The notes beneath the pieces are model-generated. The model was not told where the DNA came from. It ran no database searches and worked only from the letters and a program-made list of their open reading frames with translations. A program made the position numbers and the translations under genes. Of a stretch of 64,000 bases of DNA, positions 52,965 through 62,513 are shown piece by piece. The stretch comes from Streptomyces hygroscopicus. Lineage in GTDB: Bacteria > Actinomycetota > Actinomycetes > Streptomycetales > Streptomycetaceae. Each line of letters opens with the position of its first letter. Within the stretch, counting starts at the first letter, position 1. The DNA lies in contig CP018627.1 in the NCBI GenBank assembly GCA_002021875.1, positions 11,656,001 through 11,720,000 on the forward strand, written 5' to 3'.

Positions 52965-53801
52965 TCAGCCCGCGAGCGCGGTCAGCAAGGGCAGGTATCC
53001 GTATTGGTGCCCGGCCTTGTTGGGGTGGTAGGACTCGTTGATCTTGTCCCACTCCAGACTTGTCACCCAGGTCTCGGCGTGCGAGCAGATGGTGTGCGGG
53101 TCGAAGGCGGCACGTGGGTCGAGGAAGGTGAACCCGGCCTTCGCGGCCTGGTCCGCCAGTACCGAGTCGAGGGTGTCGGCAAGCGAGTTGAGCGCCGTAC
53201 GTTCGGTGTCGCTCAGCCCGAAGATGCCGCAGGTGCCGCCGATCGTGTACAGCCGCGGATAGCCCACCACCACGACCTTGGCGTTCGGCGCCTTCGCCCG
53301 CACCGACGCGTAGGTGCTCGCCAGGGCGCTCGGCAGATTGCTGGTCGCGGTGGCCTTCGCGGCCCCCACCCCGGCGACGCAGTCCTTGTCGTCGATGGTG
53401 AGGATGCAGTGCGTCATGGTGTCGACGACGCCGACGTCGTTGCCGCCCACCTGCACCGTCACCAGTGTGGTGTCCGCGGTGAGTTGCGGCACCTGCCGGC
53501 TTTGCAGCTCCGCCGTGGTGGCCCCGGAGCACGACGCCTCCACGAAGGCGTACGCGGGGTGCTGTTGTGCCCACAGCCGGGGGTAGGCCAATGGGCCGCG
53601 GCGGCACGCGTCGTCGGAGTTGTCGTATACGCGTGTGCCGGGCGCGACGGCGTATGAGTCGCCGAGGGCCACATATGTACCGGCGGCCGTTGGCTCAACG
53701 TCGGCGGCGTACGCACCGGGTGCCGCCGTGACCGCCAGCCAGGCGGTGGCCAGCGTGAGGAAGAGAGAGGCGAGGCGTCTGCGACGTCTTGAAGAGCGCA
53801 T
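52965..53801 (-). CDS. Secreted SGNH/GDSL esterase
   Basis: 278 residues. Signal peptide: RSSRRRRRLASLFLTLATAW to a PGAYA-AD cleavage site. SGNH blocks: GDSYA (Ser), the Gly in CSGATTAEL, VTVQVGGNDVG (Asn) and ESYHPNKAGH (Asp/His of block V). Cysteines at several positions suggest disulfides, as in the Streptomyces secreted lipase/phospholipase A1 group. It hydrolyses lipids or esters outside the cell. Confidence 0.92.
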   Translation of the reverse strand: MRSSRRRRRLASLFLTLATAWLAVTAAPGAYAADVEPTAAGTYVALGDSYAVAPGTRVYDNSDDACRRGPLAYPRLWAQQHPAYAFVEASCSGATTAELQSRQVPQLTADTTLVTVQVGGNDVGVVDTMTHCILTIDDKDCVAGVGAAKATATSNLPSALASTYASVRAKAPNAKVVVVGYPRLYTIGGTCGIFGLSDTERTALNSLADTLDSVLADQAAKAGFTFLDPRAAFDPHTICSHAETWVTSLEWDKINESYHPNKAGHQYGYLPLLTALAG

Positions 53802-54214
53802 GCTTCACTCCTGGAGTGTGGGTGCCGTCTCGGCGGAGGAACTGTCAGCCCTGAAGTTCCGTGATCAGAGCGAGTGCCTTGCCCTTGCTCGAATCGCCTG
53901 GTCCAGGAATGCATGGGTGGCGTGCACCGGGGCCATGCACTCGGCGGACCGTAGTCGAGGGGCGAAGGACACGGACCTGCCGACCATTTCTCGGTGGCTC
54001 CGTCCGTCCTTCGAGCGCGAGCTTGGCAGTCGACCCGGGAAATGTATATGGAGCCCAGCGGCATACCGGGAATCTCGACAGTGTTGCCCGGGGCCATATG
54101 GGGGAGATGCGAGTGCGTCTAGCATTGGCGTGCCGGCAATCAGGACGCTTCCACGTGCGAGTTGAATCGGCCGTCCTCCTGATCAGCTACCGGTCCCGGT
54201 GGGGGTGCGACAGC
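53802..54214. other. Non-coding stretch, no gene recognised
   Basis: Frames here are short, give no family resemblance and lack good starts. The promoter of the SGNH gene should lie just above 53801. Nothing else is seen. Confidence 0.45.
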
Positions 54215-54784
54215 TCAGCCGCCGTCGTGGCGAGCCCGGCGCGGAGGGCAACGCGCAGCCCGTAGTCCAGTGCCGTGCGCAGGGGTCATGCAGTGCGAAA
54301 CGGGCCGCGTGGACGCGGCACAACCAGACGCCTGCCGTCTGTGACAGCTCGCTCGTGGCATGCGGAGGCCGGCAGGTCCACCGGCGCCCCGAGCGCGCGT
54401 GCCCGATGCTCGCGCCTCCGACGCGGCGCCGAGCGCGTCGGCCAACGCCCGTAGCCGGCAGCGCGGACGGCGGGAGCCGGTAGTGGGAACCGGCTCATCA
54501 CGACGGTACGTAACGAGGGCGCGGTTCCGCTCGACCGCGTCGAGCGCATCGACGGCGGCGCGTCGCGCGGCAGTCGCCTCGGGGGTGCCGATGGCGCGCA
54601 GGAGATCGGCCTGGGCGGCGTGGGCGCGCGCCAACGCGCGGCGGCGGGCCGGTGCCATCCGTGTACCGCGGGGGTGAGGGCGAGCAAGAGCACGGAGCGG
54701 CCCGAACCACACGGCGACGCCCCGAAGGGGGCCGTGCGGTGCCTCGGGCGCAGGCGTGATCACACACTCTCCAAAAATGAGCAT
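54215..54784 (-). CDS. Possible hypothetical protein (uncertain)
   Basis: The central part of this frame (RRALARAHAAQADLLRAIG, EATAARRAAVDALDAVERNR, RLRALADALGAASEARASG) is Ala/Arg-rich and helical, with coding-like G/C third positions. The C-terminal part is Pro/Arg/Cys-rich and unlike a protein. The true gene, if any, may begin at ATG 54659 and end earlier through a lost stop. No family recognised and no ribosome-binding site was confirmed. Confidence 0.25.
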   Translation of the reverse strand: MLIFGECVITPAPEAPHGPLRGVAVWFGPLRALARPHPRGTRMAPARRRALARAHAAQADLLRAIGTPEATAARRAAVDALDAVERNRALVTYRRDEPVPTTGSRRPRCRLRALADALGAASEARASGTRARGAGGPAGLRMPRASCHRRQASGCAASTRPVSHCMTPAHGTGLRAARCPPRRARHDGG

Positions 54785-54883
54785 GGCGCCTGCGGTGACC
54801 CCGGTTGGAGCACCGCAGACGCCCCTGGGAGCCGGTCGTGGTTCCGTGGTGGTGGACCGGCCGCCCGTCCTGTCGGCCCGTGT

Positions 54884-55669
54884 TCAGCGGGCCGTCCAGC
54901 CCCCGTCGATGACGATGTCGGTGCCGGTCATCGCGGCTGCCTGGGGACTGCACAGGAACGCCACCGCCTCGGCCACCTCTTCCGGCTCGACGAGACGCTT
55001 GAGAGCGGCTGACTCCAGAAGGACCGAGTCCAGGACCTCCGCCTCGGTGATGTGGTGGGCGCGGGCCTGGTCGGCGATCTGCTGGTCCACCAGCGGGGTG
55101 CGTACGTAGCCGGGGTTGACGCAGTTGGAGGTGACGCCATGGGGGCCGCCCTCCAGGGCGACGACCTTGGACAGGCCCTCCAGTCCGTGCTTGGCCGTCA
55201 CATAGGCGCTCTTGAACTCGGAGGCACGCAGGCCGTGCACCGACGAGATGTTGACGATGCGTCCCCACCGCCGCGCGTACATGGACGGCAGAACCTTGCG
55301 GATGATCCTGAACGGAGCCTCCAGCATGATGCGCAGCATGAGCGAGAAACGCGCCGGGTCGAATTCGTGAACGGGCGCCACCTGCTGAATCCCCGCGCAA
55401 TTGACGATGATGTCGGCCTGTGGAATCAGCCCGTCGAGAGCGTCGAGGTCGGACAGGTCCGCGGTGATCGCTTCGCCGCCGGTTTCATGTGCGAGGTCTC
55501 GTACGGCTTGCTCGTTGAGGTCGAGCCCGATGACGTGGGCGCCCGAGCGCGCGAGCCGTACAGCGGTGACCCGACCGATACCGCTGCCCGCGCCCGTGAC
55601 GAGGGCCCGGCGGCCGGTGAGGGCGGGAAGGGCAACCGGCATACCGGTTCGGTCGGGTTGAGTGCTCAC
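54884..55669 (-). CDS. 3-hydroxybutyrate dehydrogenase (SDR family)
   Basis: 261 residues from GTG 55669. NAD site GAGSGIGRVTAVRLARSG, NCAGIQ, catalytic Ser in VNISSVHG and Tyr/Lys in YVTAKHG. VHGLRAS and the C-terminal FLCSPQAAAMTGTDIVIDGG are typical of bacterial D-3-hydroxybutyrate dehydrogenases, which interconvert 3-hydroxybutyrate and acetoacetate. The start overlaps the acetoacetate decarboxylase stop (GTGA), so the pair shares the intermediate acetoacetate. Confidence 0.88.
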   Translation of the reverse strand: MSTQPDRTGMPVALPALTGRRALVTGAGSGIGRVTAVRLARSGAHVIGLDLNEQAVRDLAHETGGEAITADLSDLDALDGLIPQADIIVNCAGIQQVAPVHEFDPARFSLMLRIMLEAPFRIIRKVLPSMYARRWGRIVNISSVHGLRASEFKSAYVTAKHGLEGLSKVVALEGGPHGVTSNCVNPGYVRTPLVDQQIADQARAHHITEAEVLDSVLLESAALKRLVEPEEVAEAVAFLCSPQAAAMTGTDIVIDGGWTAR

Positions 55670-56454
55670 TTGAGTTCCTTCCGACGGGAACGGGGGGTAT
55701 TCGTGCGGAAATCATGCGGCTGGGCCAGGTAGTCGTGTGCGATCTCGGCGCGTGGGAGGGTGAGGTCGGTGAGCAGGTGCGTGGCCTTGACGATGTCGAG
55801 CACGGGCAGATCGGCCAGCGGGGCAAGCGCATGCTCGAACAGTTGGAGGCGTGCGGGCCCTGCCCAGGCGCCGCGGACAGTGAGGTCGGTGATGCGGGAG
55901 CGCACCAGTTCGCAGATCCGCGGAGCGCCGTCGTAGCCCGGAAGCACCTTCAGCATGTAGGTGGGCGCGGCGATTTCCGCTCGCGCCTCGCGCTCGCTGA
56001 GCTCGGTGTGCTTGAAGCCCATGGTGGCGGTCGCCACCCGGAGCGATCCGTAGTCCAGGGTGCCGACGAGTGTGTCGGAGTCGGTGTACAGGCGCGGCTT
56101 GCCCAGCTTCTTGGGATACGCGCTTGCTTCGCGGCCCAGGGATATCGCGGGCCCGTTGTCCAGGTACATGCAGTGGATGTAGTCGGCCGGCTCGCCCTGG
56201 TGCCGGACCCGCAGGACCTGACCGGACTCGGTGTAGTTCCCCAGACCGCTGCTGTCGGGCATGCGGATCACCTCGAACCGCACCAGCGGCTCGCCGACCT
56301 CCAGCGGTTCGGGAACCACCGCCCGCATGGCGTCGGGGTCGGTGCGATAGGTGATGTTCAGGTACTCCCGGCTGAGGAAGCGGTACGGGCCGTGGGGGTA
56401 GGCCGGTCCGCTCACCGGAGTGGCAGAGGTGCGGAGGATACCGCCGATGTCCAT
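55666..56454 (-). CDS. adc: Acetoacetate decarboxylase
   Basis: 262 residues. The Schiff-base lysine and its neighbour in AYPKKLGKP fall at residues 115 and 116, the same numbers as in the Clostridium acetobutylicum enzyme. RFEVIRMPDSSGLGNYTESG and YLDNGPAISLGREASAYPKK are typical of the family, including the active-site Glu/Arg environment. It converts acetoacetate to acetone and CO2. With the dehydrogenase behind it, it would turn 3-hydroxybutyrate into acetone. First gene of the operon. Confidence 0.9.
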   Translation of the reverse strand: MDIGGILRTSATPVSGPAYPHGPYRFLSREYLNITYRTDPDAMRAVVPEPLEVGEPLVRFEVIRMPDSSGLGNYTESGQVLRVRHQGEPADYIHCMYLDNGPAISLGREASAYPKKLGKPRLYTDSDTLVGTLDYGSLRVATATMGFKHTELSEREARAEIAAPTYMLKVLPGYDGAPRICELVRSRITDLTVRGAWAGPARLQLFEHALAPLADLPVLDIVKATHLLTDLTLPRAEIAHDYLAQPHDFRTNTPRSRRKELK

Positions 56455-56785
56455 GGGGTCGCCTGTCCATGCGGCGCGATCTTGTCTGGTGCCGGGCGGT
56501 CTCGCGCCGCGGGCCGTCCGGCTTTCTCGGCTTCGACGTTAGAGACCGAGCAGCGGCGACGGAAATACCAGGCTGCCATGATTTATGCAGTTCACGTATG
56601 AATGCCGAACCGCGGGACCATTCGGGCAACGGCGGCAGAAGCGGGGGAGGGCTGGGATCGCCGGCCGGGGGACCCGCCCGGGAGCTCAGCAGACGACACC
56701 CGCGCCCAGCATGTTCCACCTGATCAGCGAGCAGCCCGAGCAGAGGGCGACGCGCGAGAACCCGCCGACTTCATCGCCTGCTTGA

Positions 56786-57560
56786 TCAGCTCGTCCAGTG
56801 TCGCCGGAGGCAGGCCGGCGCTCGAAGCGTCGGGGAGCGAGGCGCGACGTAGAGGCTGCGCACACCGAGCCAGCGCAGCGGCTCCGGTTCCCAACCGCGC
56901 ACCGTACGGTCGACCCAGGGCAGCCGGGTGAGGTCGGTCTCTTGGCCCAGGATGAGGTCGCGGAGGGTGCGTCCGGCGAGGTTGGAGGTGGTCACGCCGT
57001 GCCCGACGTGGCCACCCGCCCAGCCCAATCCGGTTCGCTCGTTCAGGTGGACGGTGGCGCACCAGTCGCGCGGTGACCTCGGTGCCCTCGTAGACGGCGA
57101 CGCCCATCCGTTCGACCACGGCGGCCAGGCCCCGCACCAGCTTGGCGGGCTGGATGCGGGCGCAGCGCGGGCTCCACTGGGCGCCGTGGGCGCCGGCGAC
57201 CCGGACCCGCTCGGCGAGCTGGTCGCGGTCGAGTTCGATCAGGTCGTCCTCGCCCCACCCCTCCGCGCGCAGTGACGGTAGTCGTTCGCGAAGCCGTCGC
57301 TCCTGGGCGGCGTTGGTGGCGACGTGCGGCAGGCCGTCCTTCTGGATGTCGGCCTCGATTCCTTCTTCGGCGGCGACCCGGATGACCTCGTCGACGGAGG
57401 AGAACATCTCGCGTTGCAGGGCGATGGCCGACTCCCGGCCGTGCGCCTTGGCGTAGCGGCGCATCTGGCCGGGTGGCCCGGCGCTGAGCCAGCCGCCGTT
57501 GCGGCCGGAGGCGCCGAAGCCGTCGAACTCCTTTCGATGAGTCAGACGGTGCTCTATTGC
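56786..57560 (-). pseudogene. DAO-family FAD oxidoreductase remnant
   Basis: Residues from GFGASGRNGGWLSA through DLIELDRDQLAERVRVAG, SPRCARIQPAKLVRGLAAVV and MGVAVYEGTEVTA match the middle of DadA/ordL-like amine or amino-acid oxidoreductases. The N-terminal GxGxxG nucleotide motif is absent. After EVTA the frame fails, and the C-terminal motif resumes in another frame as GWAGGHVGHGVTTSNLAGRT and WEPEPLRWLGV. The substrate-binding middle is also shortened. The enzyme is dead. It faces the divergent Lrp gene. Confidence 0.75.
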
Positions 57561-57655
57561 GCTGCGCAGACAGTCGATTCGATCGACACATCCCATGATT
57601 GCGCTCGAATCCATCGCGTGCTTTCCTGTTTTTGCAAGATAGAGAGAGGTGACCC

Positions 57656-58096
57656 ATGGACGACACCGACCGGGCCATCCTGCGGGAGTTGCAGGCCGAC
57701 GGTCGTATCCCCTATGCCGAGCTGGGGCCGAAGGTGGGGTTGTCACCTTCGGCTGCGAGGCTGCGGTTGCAGCGGTTGATCGACACCGGGACGGTCCAAG
57801 TCGTCGGGGTGACCGACCCGATGGCCATGGGTCGGCAGACCATGGCGCTGCTGGGCCTGCGCATCGAGGGCGATCCCCGGGCGGTGGCCGATGAACTCTC
57901 CCAGCACGACGAAGTCGTGTACGCGGTGCTGACCTCTGGTCGCTTCGACCTGTTCGCCGAGATCGTGTGCGGTCGCCCTCGTGATCTTCTGGACTTCATC
58001 AACGATGTCGTACGGCCCGTGGAGGGCGTCGCGTCCGTGGAGAACTTCCCCTACTTCGCCATTCACACTCACCGGTTCATGTGGGGAGTCGACTAG
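57656..58096 (+). CDS. Lrp/AsnC-family regulator
   Basis: 146 residues. The HTH is DDTDRAILRELQADGRIPYA, ELGPKVGLSPSAARLRLQRL. The C-terminal RAM domain shows RIEGDPRAVADELSQHDEVVY and LTSGRFDLFAEIVC. GAGAGG lies upstream of ATG 57656. It is followed by the kinase/aminotransferase gene on the same strand and by the dead oxidoreductase on the other, so amines or amino acids are the likely effectors. Confidence 0.9.
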   Translation: MDDTDRAILRELQADGRIPYAELGPKVGLSPSAARLRLQRLIDTGTVQVVGVTDPMAMGRQTMALLGLRIEGDPRAVADELSQHDEVVYAVLTSGRFDLFAEIVCGRPRDLLDFINDVVRPVEGVASVENFPYFAIHTHRFMWGVD

Positions 58097-58163
58097 AGGC
58101 ATCCGCGAGTCCGCGCCCAGCCCGCCCACACCACGCTCCGCTCACCAAGCCGAGGAACCCGGC

Positions 58164-61121
58164 ATGCCGCACGACGAGTACCGCACCATCGACTTCTTCG
58201 CCCAGGACGCGCTTCCCGCGCCGCGGGTGTCACCTGCTCAGGCAGAGCGCATCGCCTCCCAACGTCTTGGCATCACCGCCCGTGCGGAGGCGTTGGGAAG
58301 CCAGCAGGACGCCAACTTCCTGCTGCGCTCCGACACCGGGACACCCCTGGCGGTCCTGAAGATCGCCAACCCGGCCTTCAGCCCGATGGAGATCGAAGCC
58401 CAGGACACTGCCGCCGGCCTGATCGCCGCGGCTCACCCGGAACTGCGTATCGCCACCGTCCTGCTCCGCCCCGACGGCTCCCCCCGGTGCGCGAGGGTGG
58501 ACACCGAGGGCGGGCCGGTCATCGCGCGACTCCTGGAGTACCTCCCCGGCGGCCCGCTGTCCGGACCGCGGCACCTGTCCCCGAGCACGGTGGCGGCCAT
58601 GGGCACGATCACCGGGAAGGTCAGCGTCGCCCTGCGTGACTTCCGGCACCCGGGCCTGGACCGTGTGCTCCAGTGGGACCCGCGGTACGCCGACCGCGTC
58701 GTCGTCAAGCTCGCGGAGCACATCCCGGAGCCCGACCGCCGCACAGCCATCCACACCGCGACCGCCGACGCCTGGACGCAGGTGCGGAAGGTCGCCGTTC
58801 TGCTGCCCTGTCAGGCCGTACACCTCGACCTCACGGACGACAACCTGATCCGTTCTCCCGACAGCCGCCTCACGATGCCCGACGGAGTCATCGACTTCGG
58901 TGACCTGACCCGGAGTTGGGCGGTCGGCGAGCTGGCGGTGTCGCTCTCCTCGATGCTCCACCACGACGGTGTCGAGCCCCACCACGTGCTGCCCGCCATC
59001 CGGGCCTTCCACGCCGTCCGGCCGCTCTCCGCAGCGGAGGCCGAGGCGCTGTGGCCGCTGGTGGTCCTGCGCGCCGCCGGCCTGGTCGCCAGCGGCCGCC
59101 ACCAGGCCGCCGTCGACGAGGGGAACGCTTACGCCGAGGCCGCGCTCGACCGCGAGTGGCGAATATTCGAGCAGGCCACCCACCTGCCACTTCCCGTGAT
59201 GACCCACCTCATCAAGGACGCGATCGACCGGCCCGACGAGCCCGCTCGCGCCGACGCGCCGGCGCGCCCGCTGCTGCGGGGCCTCACCGCCGACGACATC
59301 TCCCTTCTCGACCTGTCCACCGGCGCCGACCCCTTGGACCATGGAGTCTGGCTCGAAGCAGACACCGAGAACCGGCTGGCGGCCTCCGCGCTCGCCGACG
59401 GCGCGGCCGCGGTCGTCACACGGTACGCGCGGGCGCGACTCACCCAGGCCCCGGCCCTGTCCGCCGCATCTCCCGCGACCGTCGCCACCGGCATCGACCT
59501 GTGGCTCGGCCGGGCCACCGCGCTGCAGGCTCCCGGCTTCGGCGAGGTTCTCGCCGCGGCGCCCGGCCGGCTGACGGTCACCTACGGCCCGCGGGTGCTG
59601 ACGTTGTCCTTCCCCCACACGGTCCACCCCGTGATCTCCGCCGGGGCGACGCTCCGCGCGGGCGAGGACCTGGCCCACCTCCCTGCCGGGACATCGGTAC
59701 GTCTCGGGCTGCGCGGCGCCGACGGCCCGGCCGTCCCCGCGCTGGTGCGCCCCGAGTACGCCGCCGGATGGCTCGCGCTCACCGCGGACCCCTCCCCGCT
59801 CATCGGTCTCCCGGCCGCTGACCCTGAGGAGCACGCGGACCTGCTCGACCGGCGGGACGCCGTGTTCGCGACCGTGCAGGAGCACTACTACGCCGACCCG
59901 CCCGTAATCGAGCGTGGTTGGCGGCACCATCTGGTCTCCGCCGAGGGCCGCTCCTACCTCGACATGGTCAACAATGTCACCCCGTTGGGCCACGCTCATC
60001 CACGCGTGGAACAGGCGGTCTCGCGGCAGATGCGACGGCTCAACACCAACTCGCGCTTCCACTACGCCTCGGTGGTGGAGTTCACCGAACGCCTCGCCGC
60101 CCTCCTGCCCGTCCCCTTGGACACGGTGTTCCTGGTCAACTCGGGCTCGGAGGCGGTCGATCTGGGAATCCGGCTGGCCGTCGGCGCCTCCGGGCAGCTC
60201 GATGTCGTCGCGCTGCGCGAGGCGTATCACGGCTGGACGTACGCCTCCGACGCGGTCTCCACCTCGCTTCAGGACAACCCCAACGCCCTGGCCACCCGCC
60301 CAAGCTGGGTCCACACCGTGGATTCGCCCAACTCCTACCGCGGTCGGCACCGCGGGGCGGACGCGGTGCGCTACGGACCCGAGGCGGCCGCGACGATCGA
60401 CGATCTCGCCGCTTCCGGCCGCCCGCCAGGGGCCTTCCTCAGCGAGACCTTCTACGGCAACGCCGGGGGCGTGGCCCTGCCCGAGGGCTACCTCGCCGAG
60501 GTGTACGCCGCGGTCCGCCGCCACGGCGGCCTGGCCGTCGCCGATGAGGTCCAGGTCGGCTACGGCCGACTGGGCCATTGGTTCTGGGGCTTCGAGCAGC
60601 AACAGGTCGTCCCGGACGTCGTCTGTGTGGCCAAGGCCATGGGCAACGGCCACCCCCTCGGTGCCGTCATCACGTCCAAGGAGGTCGCCGACCGCTACCG
60701 TGACCAGGGCTACTTCTTCTCATCCACCGGTGGCAGCCCGGTCTCCAGCGTTGTGGGCCTCACCGTCCTGGACACCCTGCGCGAGGAGGACCTCCAGGGC
60801 AATGCGGTGCGCGTGGGCGGCCGTCTCAAGAGCCGGCTCCAGGCACTGGCCGGCCACCACGACATCATCGGCGCCGTCCACGGCTCGGGCCTCTACCTCG
60901 GCCTGGAACTCATCCGGGACCACGCCACCTTGGAACCCGCCACGGAAGAAACCGCCGAACTCTGCGACCGCATGCTCGACCTCGGCGTGATCGTCCAGCC
61001 CACCGGAGACCACCTCAACATCCTCAAGATCAAGCCGCCGCTGTGCATCGACGCCGCCGCGGCCGACTTCTTCACCGACATGCTGGAGCGGGCCCTCACC
61101 CAACTCGGCCACCGCCGCTGA
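58164..61121 (+). CDS. APH-type kinase domain fused to class III aminotransferase (985 aa)
   Basis: Start ATG 58164 with GAGGAA 7-12 nt upstream. Residues about 20-330 are an aminoglycoside/choline-kinase-like domain: AVLKIANPAF, CQAVHLDLTDDNLIR (catalytic HxDxxxDN) and GVIDFGDLTRSWAVGELAVS. Residues about 400-550 are a beta-rich region resembling a degenerate M23 peptidase domain, apparently without zinc-binding HxH (inference). Residues about 560-985 are a class III PLP enzyme: NNVTPLGHAHPRV, NSGSEAVDLGIRLA, the VADEVQVGYGRLG Asp, and Lys824 in VCVAKAMGNGHP. This is the architecture of proteins related to ethanolamine-phosphate and hydroxylysine-phosphate phospholyases. It may phosphorylate an amino alcohol and then eliminate phosphate. 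Confidence 0.88.
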   Translation: MPHDEYRTIDFFAQDALPAPRVSPAQAERIASQRLGITARAEALGSQQDANFLLRSDTGTPLAVLKIANPAFSPMEIEAQDTAAGLIAAAHPELRIATVLLRPDGSPRCARVDTEGGPVIARLLEYLPGGPLSGPRHLSPSTVAAMGTITGKVSVALRDFRHPGLDRVLQWDPRYADRVVVKLAEHIPEPDRRTAIHTATADAWTQVRKVAVLLPCQAVHLDLTDDNLIRSPDSRLTMPDGVIDFGDLTRSWAVGELAVSLSSMLHHDGVEPHHVLPAIRAFHAVRPLSAAEAEALWPLVVLRAAGLVASGRHQAAVDEGNAYAEAALDREWRIFEQATHLPLPVMTHLIKDAIDRPDEPARADAPARPLLRGLTADDISLLDLSTGADPLDHGVWLEADTENRLAASALADGAAAVVTRYARARLTQAPALSAASPATVATGIDLWLGRATALQAPGFGEVLAAAPGRLTVTYGPRVLTLSFPHTVHPVISAGATLRAGEDLAHLPAGTSVRLGLRGADGPAVPALVRPEYAAGWLALTADPSPLIGLPAADPEEHADLLDRRDAVFATVQEHYYADPPVIERGWRHHLVSAEGRSYLDMVNNVTPLGHAHPRVEQAVSRQMRRLNTNSRFHYASVVEFTERLAALLPVPLDTVFLVNSGSEAVDLGIRLAVGASGQLDVVALREAYHGWTYASDAVSTSLQDNPNALATRPSWVHTVDSPNSYRGRHRGADAVRYGPEAAATIDDLAASGRPPGAFLSETFYGNAGGVALPEGYLAEVYAAVRRHGGLAVADEVQVGYGRLGHWFWGFEQQQVVPDVVCVAKAMGNGHPLGAVITSKEVADRYRDQGYFFSSTGGSPVSSVVGLTVLDTLREEDLQGNAVRVGGRLKSRLQALAGHHDIIGAVHGSGLYLGLELIRDHATLEPATEETAELCDRMLDLGVIVQPTGDHLNILKIKPPLCIDAAAADFFTDMLERALTQLGHRR

Positions 61122-61174
61122 CCGCTGTTGGAGCGATGCCTTGTGAGGGGGGAGAGGCGGTCGCGGATGAGGCG

Positions 61175-61204
61175 GACCGCCGGACCGGGATCGGTCTGGC
61201 GGTC
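61175..61204. terminator. Terminator hairpin after the fusion gene
   Basis: GACCGCCGGACCG (61175-61187), loop GGAT, and CGGTCTGGCGGTC (61192-61204), paired over 12 of 13 positions. Confidence 0.65.
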
Positions 61205-61360
61205 GCTCTCGTCCAGAGATAAGGGCCGATGAGGTCACTGGTGCAGGCAGTACAGGCCCGCTCCAAGGAGGCGTCCCAGGGGCGTGCGCCCCGCCATTCG
61301 GACCCACCCGAGCACCGTATTGAGCAGTGGCCACGTTCGCGCCCGTGCTGCTCCCGCTCT

Positions 61361-62005
61361 TCAGCGTTGGCCAGGATGCGGCCGACCCCGCGACGGATCG
61401 TCCAGGATCTCGGAGTCGGTGACGTTCACTGCGCGGTACGGCTTGTACTCACTGCCTGCGCCCAGCCCGTAGGTGAGGACGCGGTGATCCGTGCCGTGGC
61501 CGCCGCGTTGTTCGAACGCGCTGTAGGAGGTCCTGGAGGAATCCGTCCAGCTTTCGAAGATGACCACGTGGCGCGTGTTGCTGTTGCCCGCGGCGTCGAT
61601 CAGCAGGTCACCGGGTTGTAGATCATCCAGGCTGATCGGTGTGGTGAGGTCGCGGTTGCCGGCCAGTTCTACTGTGTTGGGCCCCGGCTTCCACAACCCG
61701 AGGGTCATGGAGACGTACCCGGAGCAGTCCTGGCGATAGCCGTCGGACCACACCGAGGTCTGGCTGTAAGGCACTTGCGAACCGTTGTCGGCGGTCAGCC
61801 AGGTGGCCGCGCGGCGGAGCACCTCGGCCCGGGTGACGGGCGCCGCCTGGGCGTGACCAGATACCGAGACGCTGGACGTGGCGGATACCGGGGGAGCGGC
61901 GGCAAACGACGGGCCGGCCGGCACGCCCATGAGAGCGATACCGCCGAGGACCGCTGAGGCCAGTGCGATTTGTGTCCGACGGCTCGTTCTGGAGAGCAGC
62001 GACAT
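61361..62005 (-). CDS. Secreted NlpC/P60-like cysteine hydrolase
   Basis: 214 residues from ATG 62005, set by AGGAG 5 nt upstream. Sec signal peptide: LLSRTSRRTQ, hydrophobic IALASAVLGGIALMGV, FAAAP cleavage region. The catalytic Cys is in YRQDCSGYVSM and the His in NTRHVVIFESW, the order of the NlpC/P60 family. AEVLRRAATWLTADNGSQVP precedes the Cys as usual. It probably trims peptidoglycan peptides or a similar amide. The last 20 residues are Arg/Pro-rich. Confidence 0.8.
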   Translation of the reverse strand: MSLLSRTSRRTQIALASAVLGGIALMGVPAGPSFAAAPPVSATSSVSVSGHAQAAPVTRAEVLRRAATWLTADNGSQVPYSQTSVWSDGYRQDCSGYVSMTLGLWKPGPNTVELAGNRDLTTPISLDDLQPGDLLIDAAGNSNTRHVVIFESWTDSSRTSYSAFEQRGGHGTDHRVLTYGLGAGSEYKPYRAVNVTDSEILDDPSRGRPHPGQR

Positions 62006-62306
62006 GGCGACTCCTGATGTGTGGGGGGAAGGAGAGCCGGGTGACATGCGAAACCCCCCACCCTGGTTCGTGTGGAGGTGCCGACGGCGGCGGACAGCGG
62101 CCGTCCTCGGCTTGCACGGCCTTGTCCGCACCTCATGTTCCGGCTCCTGCACGTTAGTCAGGGAGCGCACGTGGCGGCATGTGCGCGGGCCCCATACGAC
62201 AGGCGGCCGAGTATGGGATCGGCTCCCGGTCATTCCGGTCATTCGGTGTTGCGGAGAGGTGGCAGCGCGTCAGGTAGACGTTATGAGAGGGAATCCGGCC
62301 GGTGCT

Positions 62307-62480
62307 TCACCGTTCGACGTGGCCGCGGCCGGCGGGCACGTTCCGCCCGCGGGAGCGGCGGCCCCGCACGAGCACCTCGACGCGGGCGGGCCCGTCGGCG
62401 TTGACGTCAAAGGAGGCCCCGGAGGCGCGGAGCACGAAGTTGCGGACCGCGACGCGGGCACCGGCCCTCCGGGTGGAGCG
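62307..62480 (-). pseudogene. C-terminal scrap of a carbohydrate-active or surface protein
   Basis: A minus-strand frame ending at TGA 62307 reads VAVRNFVLRASGASFDV and NADGPARVEVLVRGRRSRGR, a small beta-sandwich tail of a kind found at the ends of secreted glycosidases. No start or upstream domain exists. The enzyme class cannot be told. Confidence 0.35.
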
Positions 62481-62513
62481 GGGCGGCCGTCTTCGAGACC
62501 GGTCTGACCAGGC

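Noticed and set aside
58230-60653. Minus-strand open frame of 807 codons
   Set aside because: Antisense to the kinase/aminotransferase fusion, whose catalytic motifs on the plus strand are intact.
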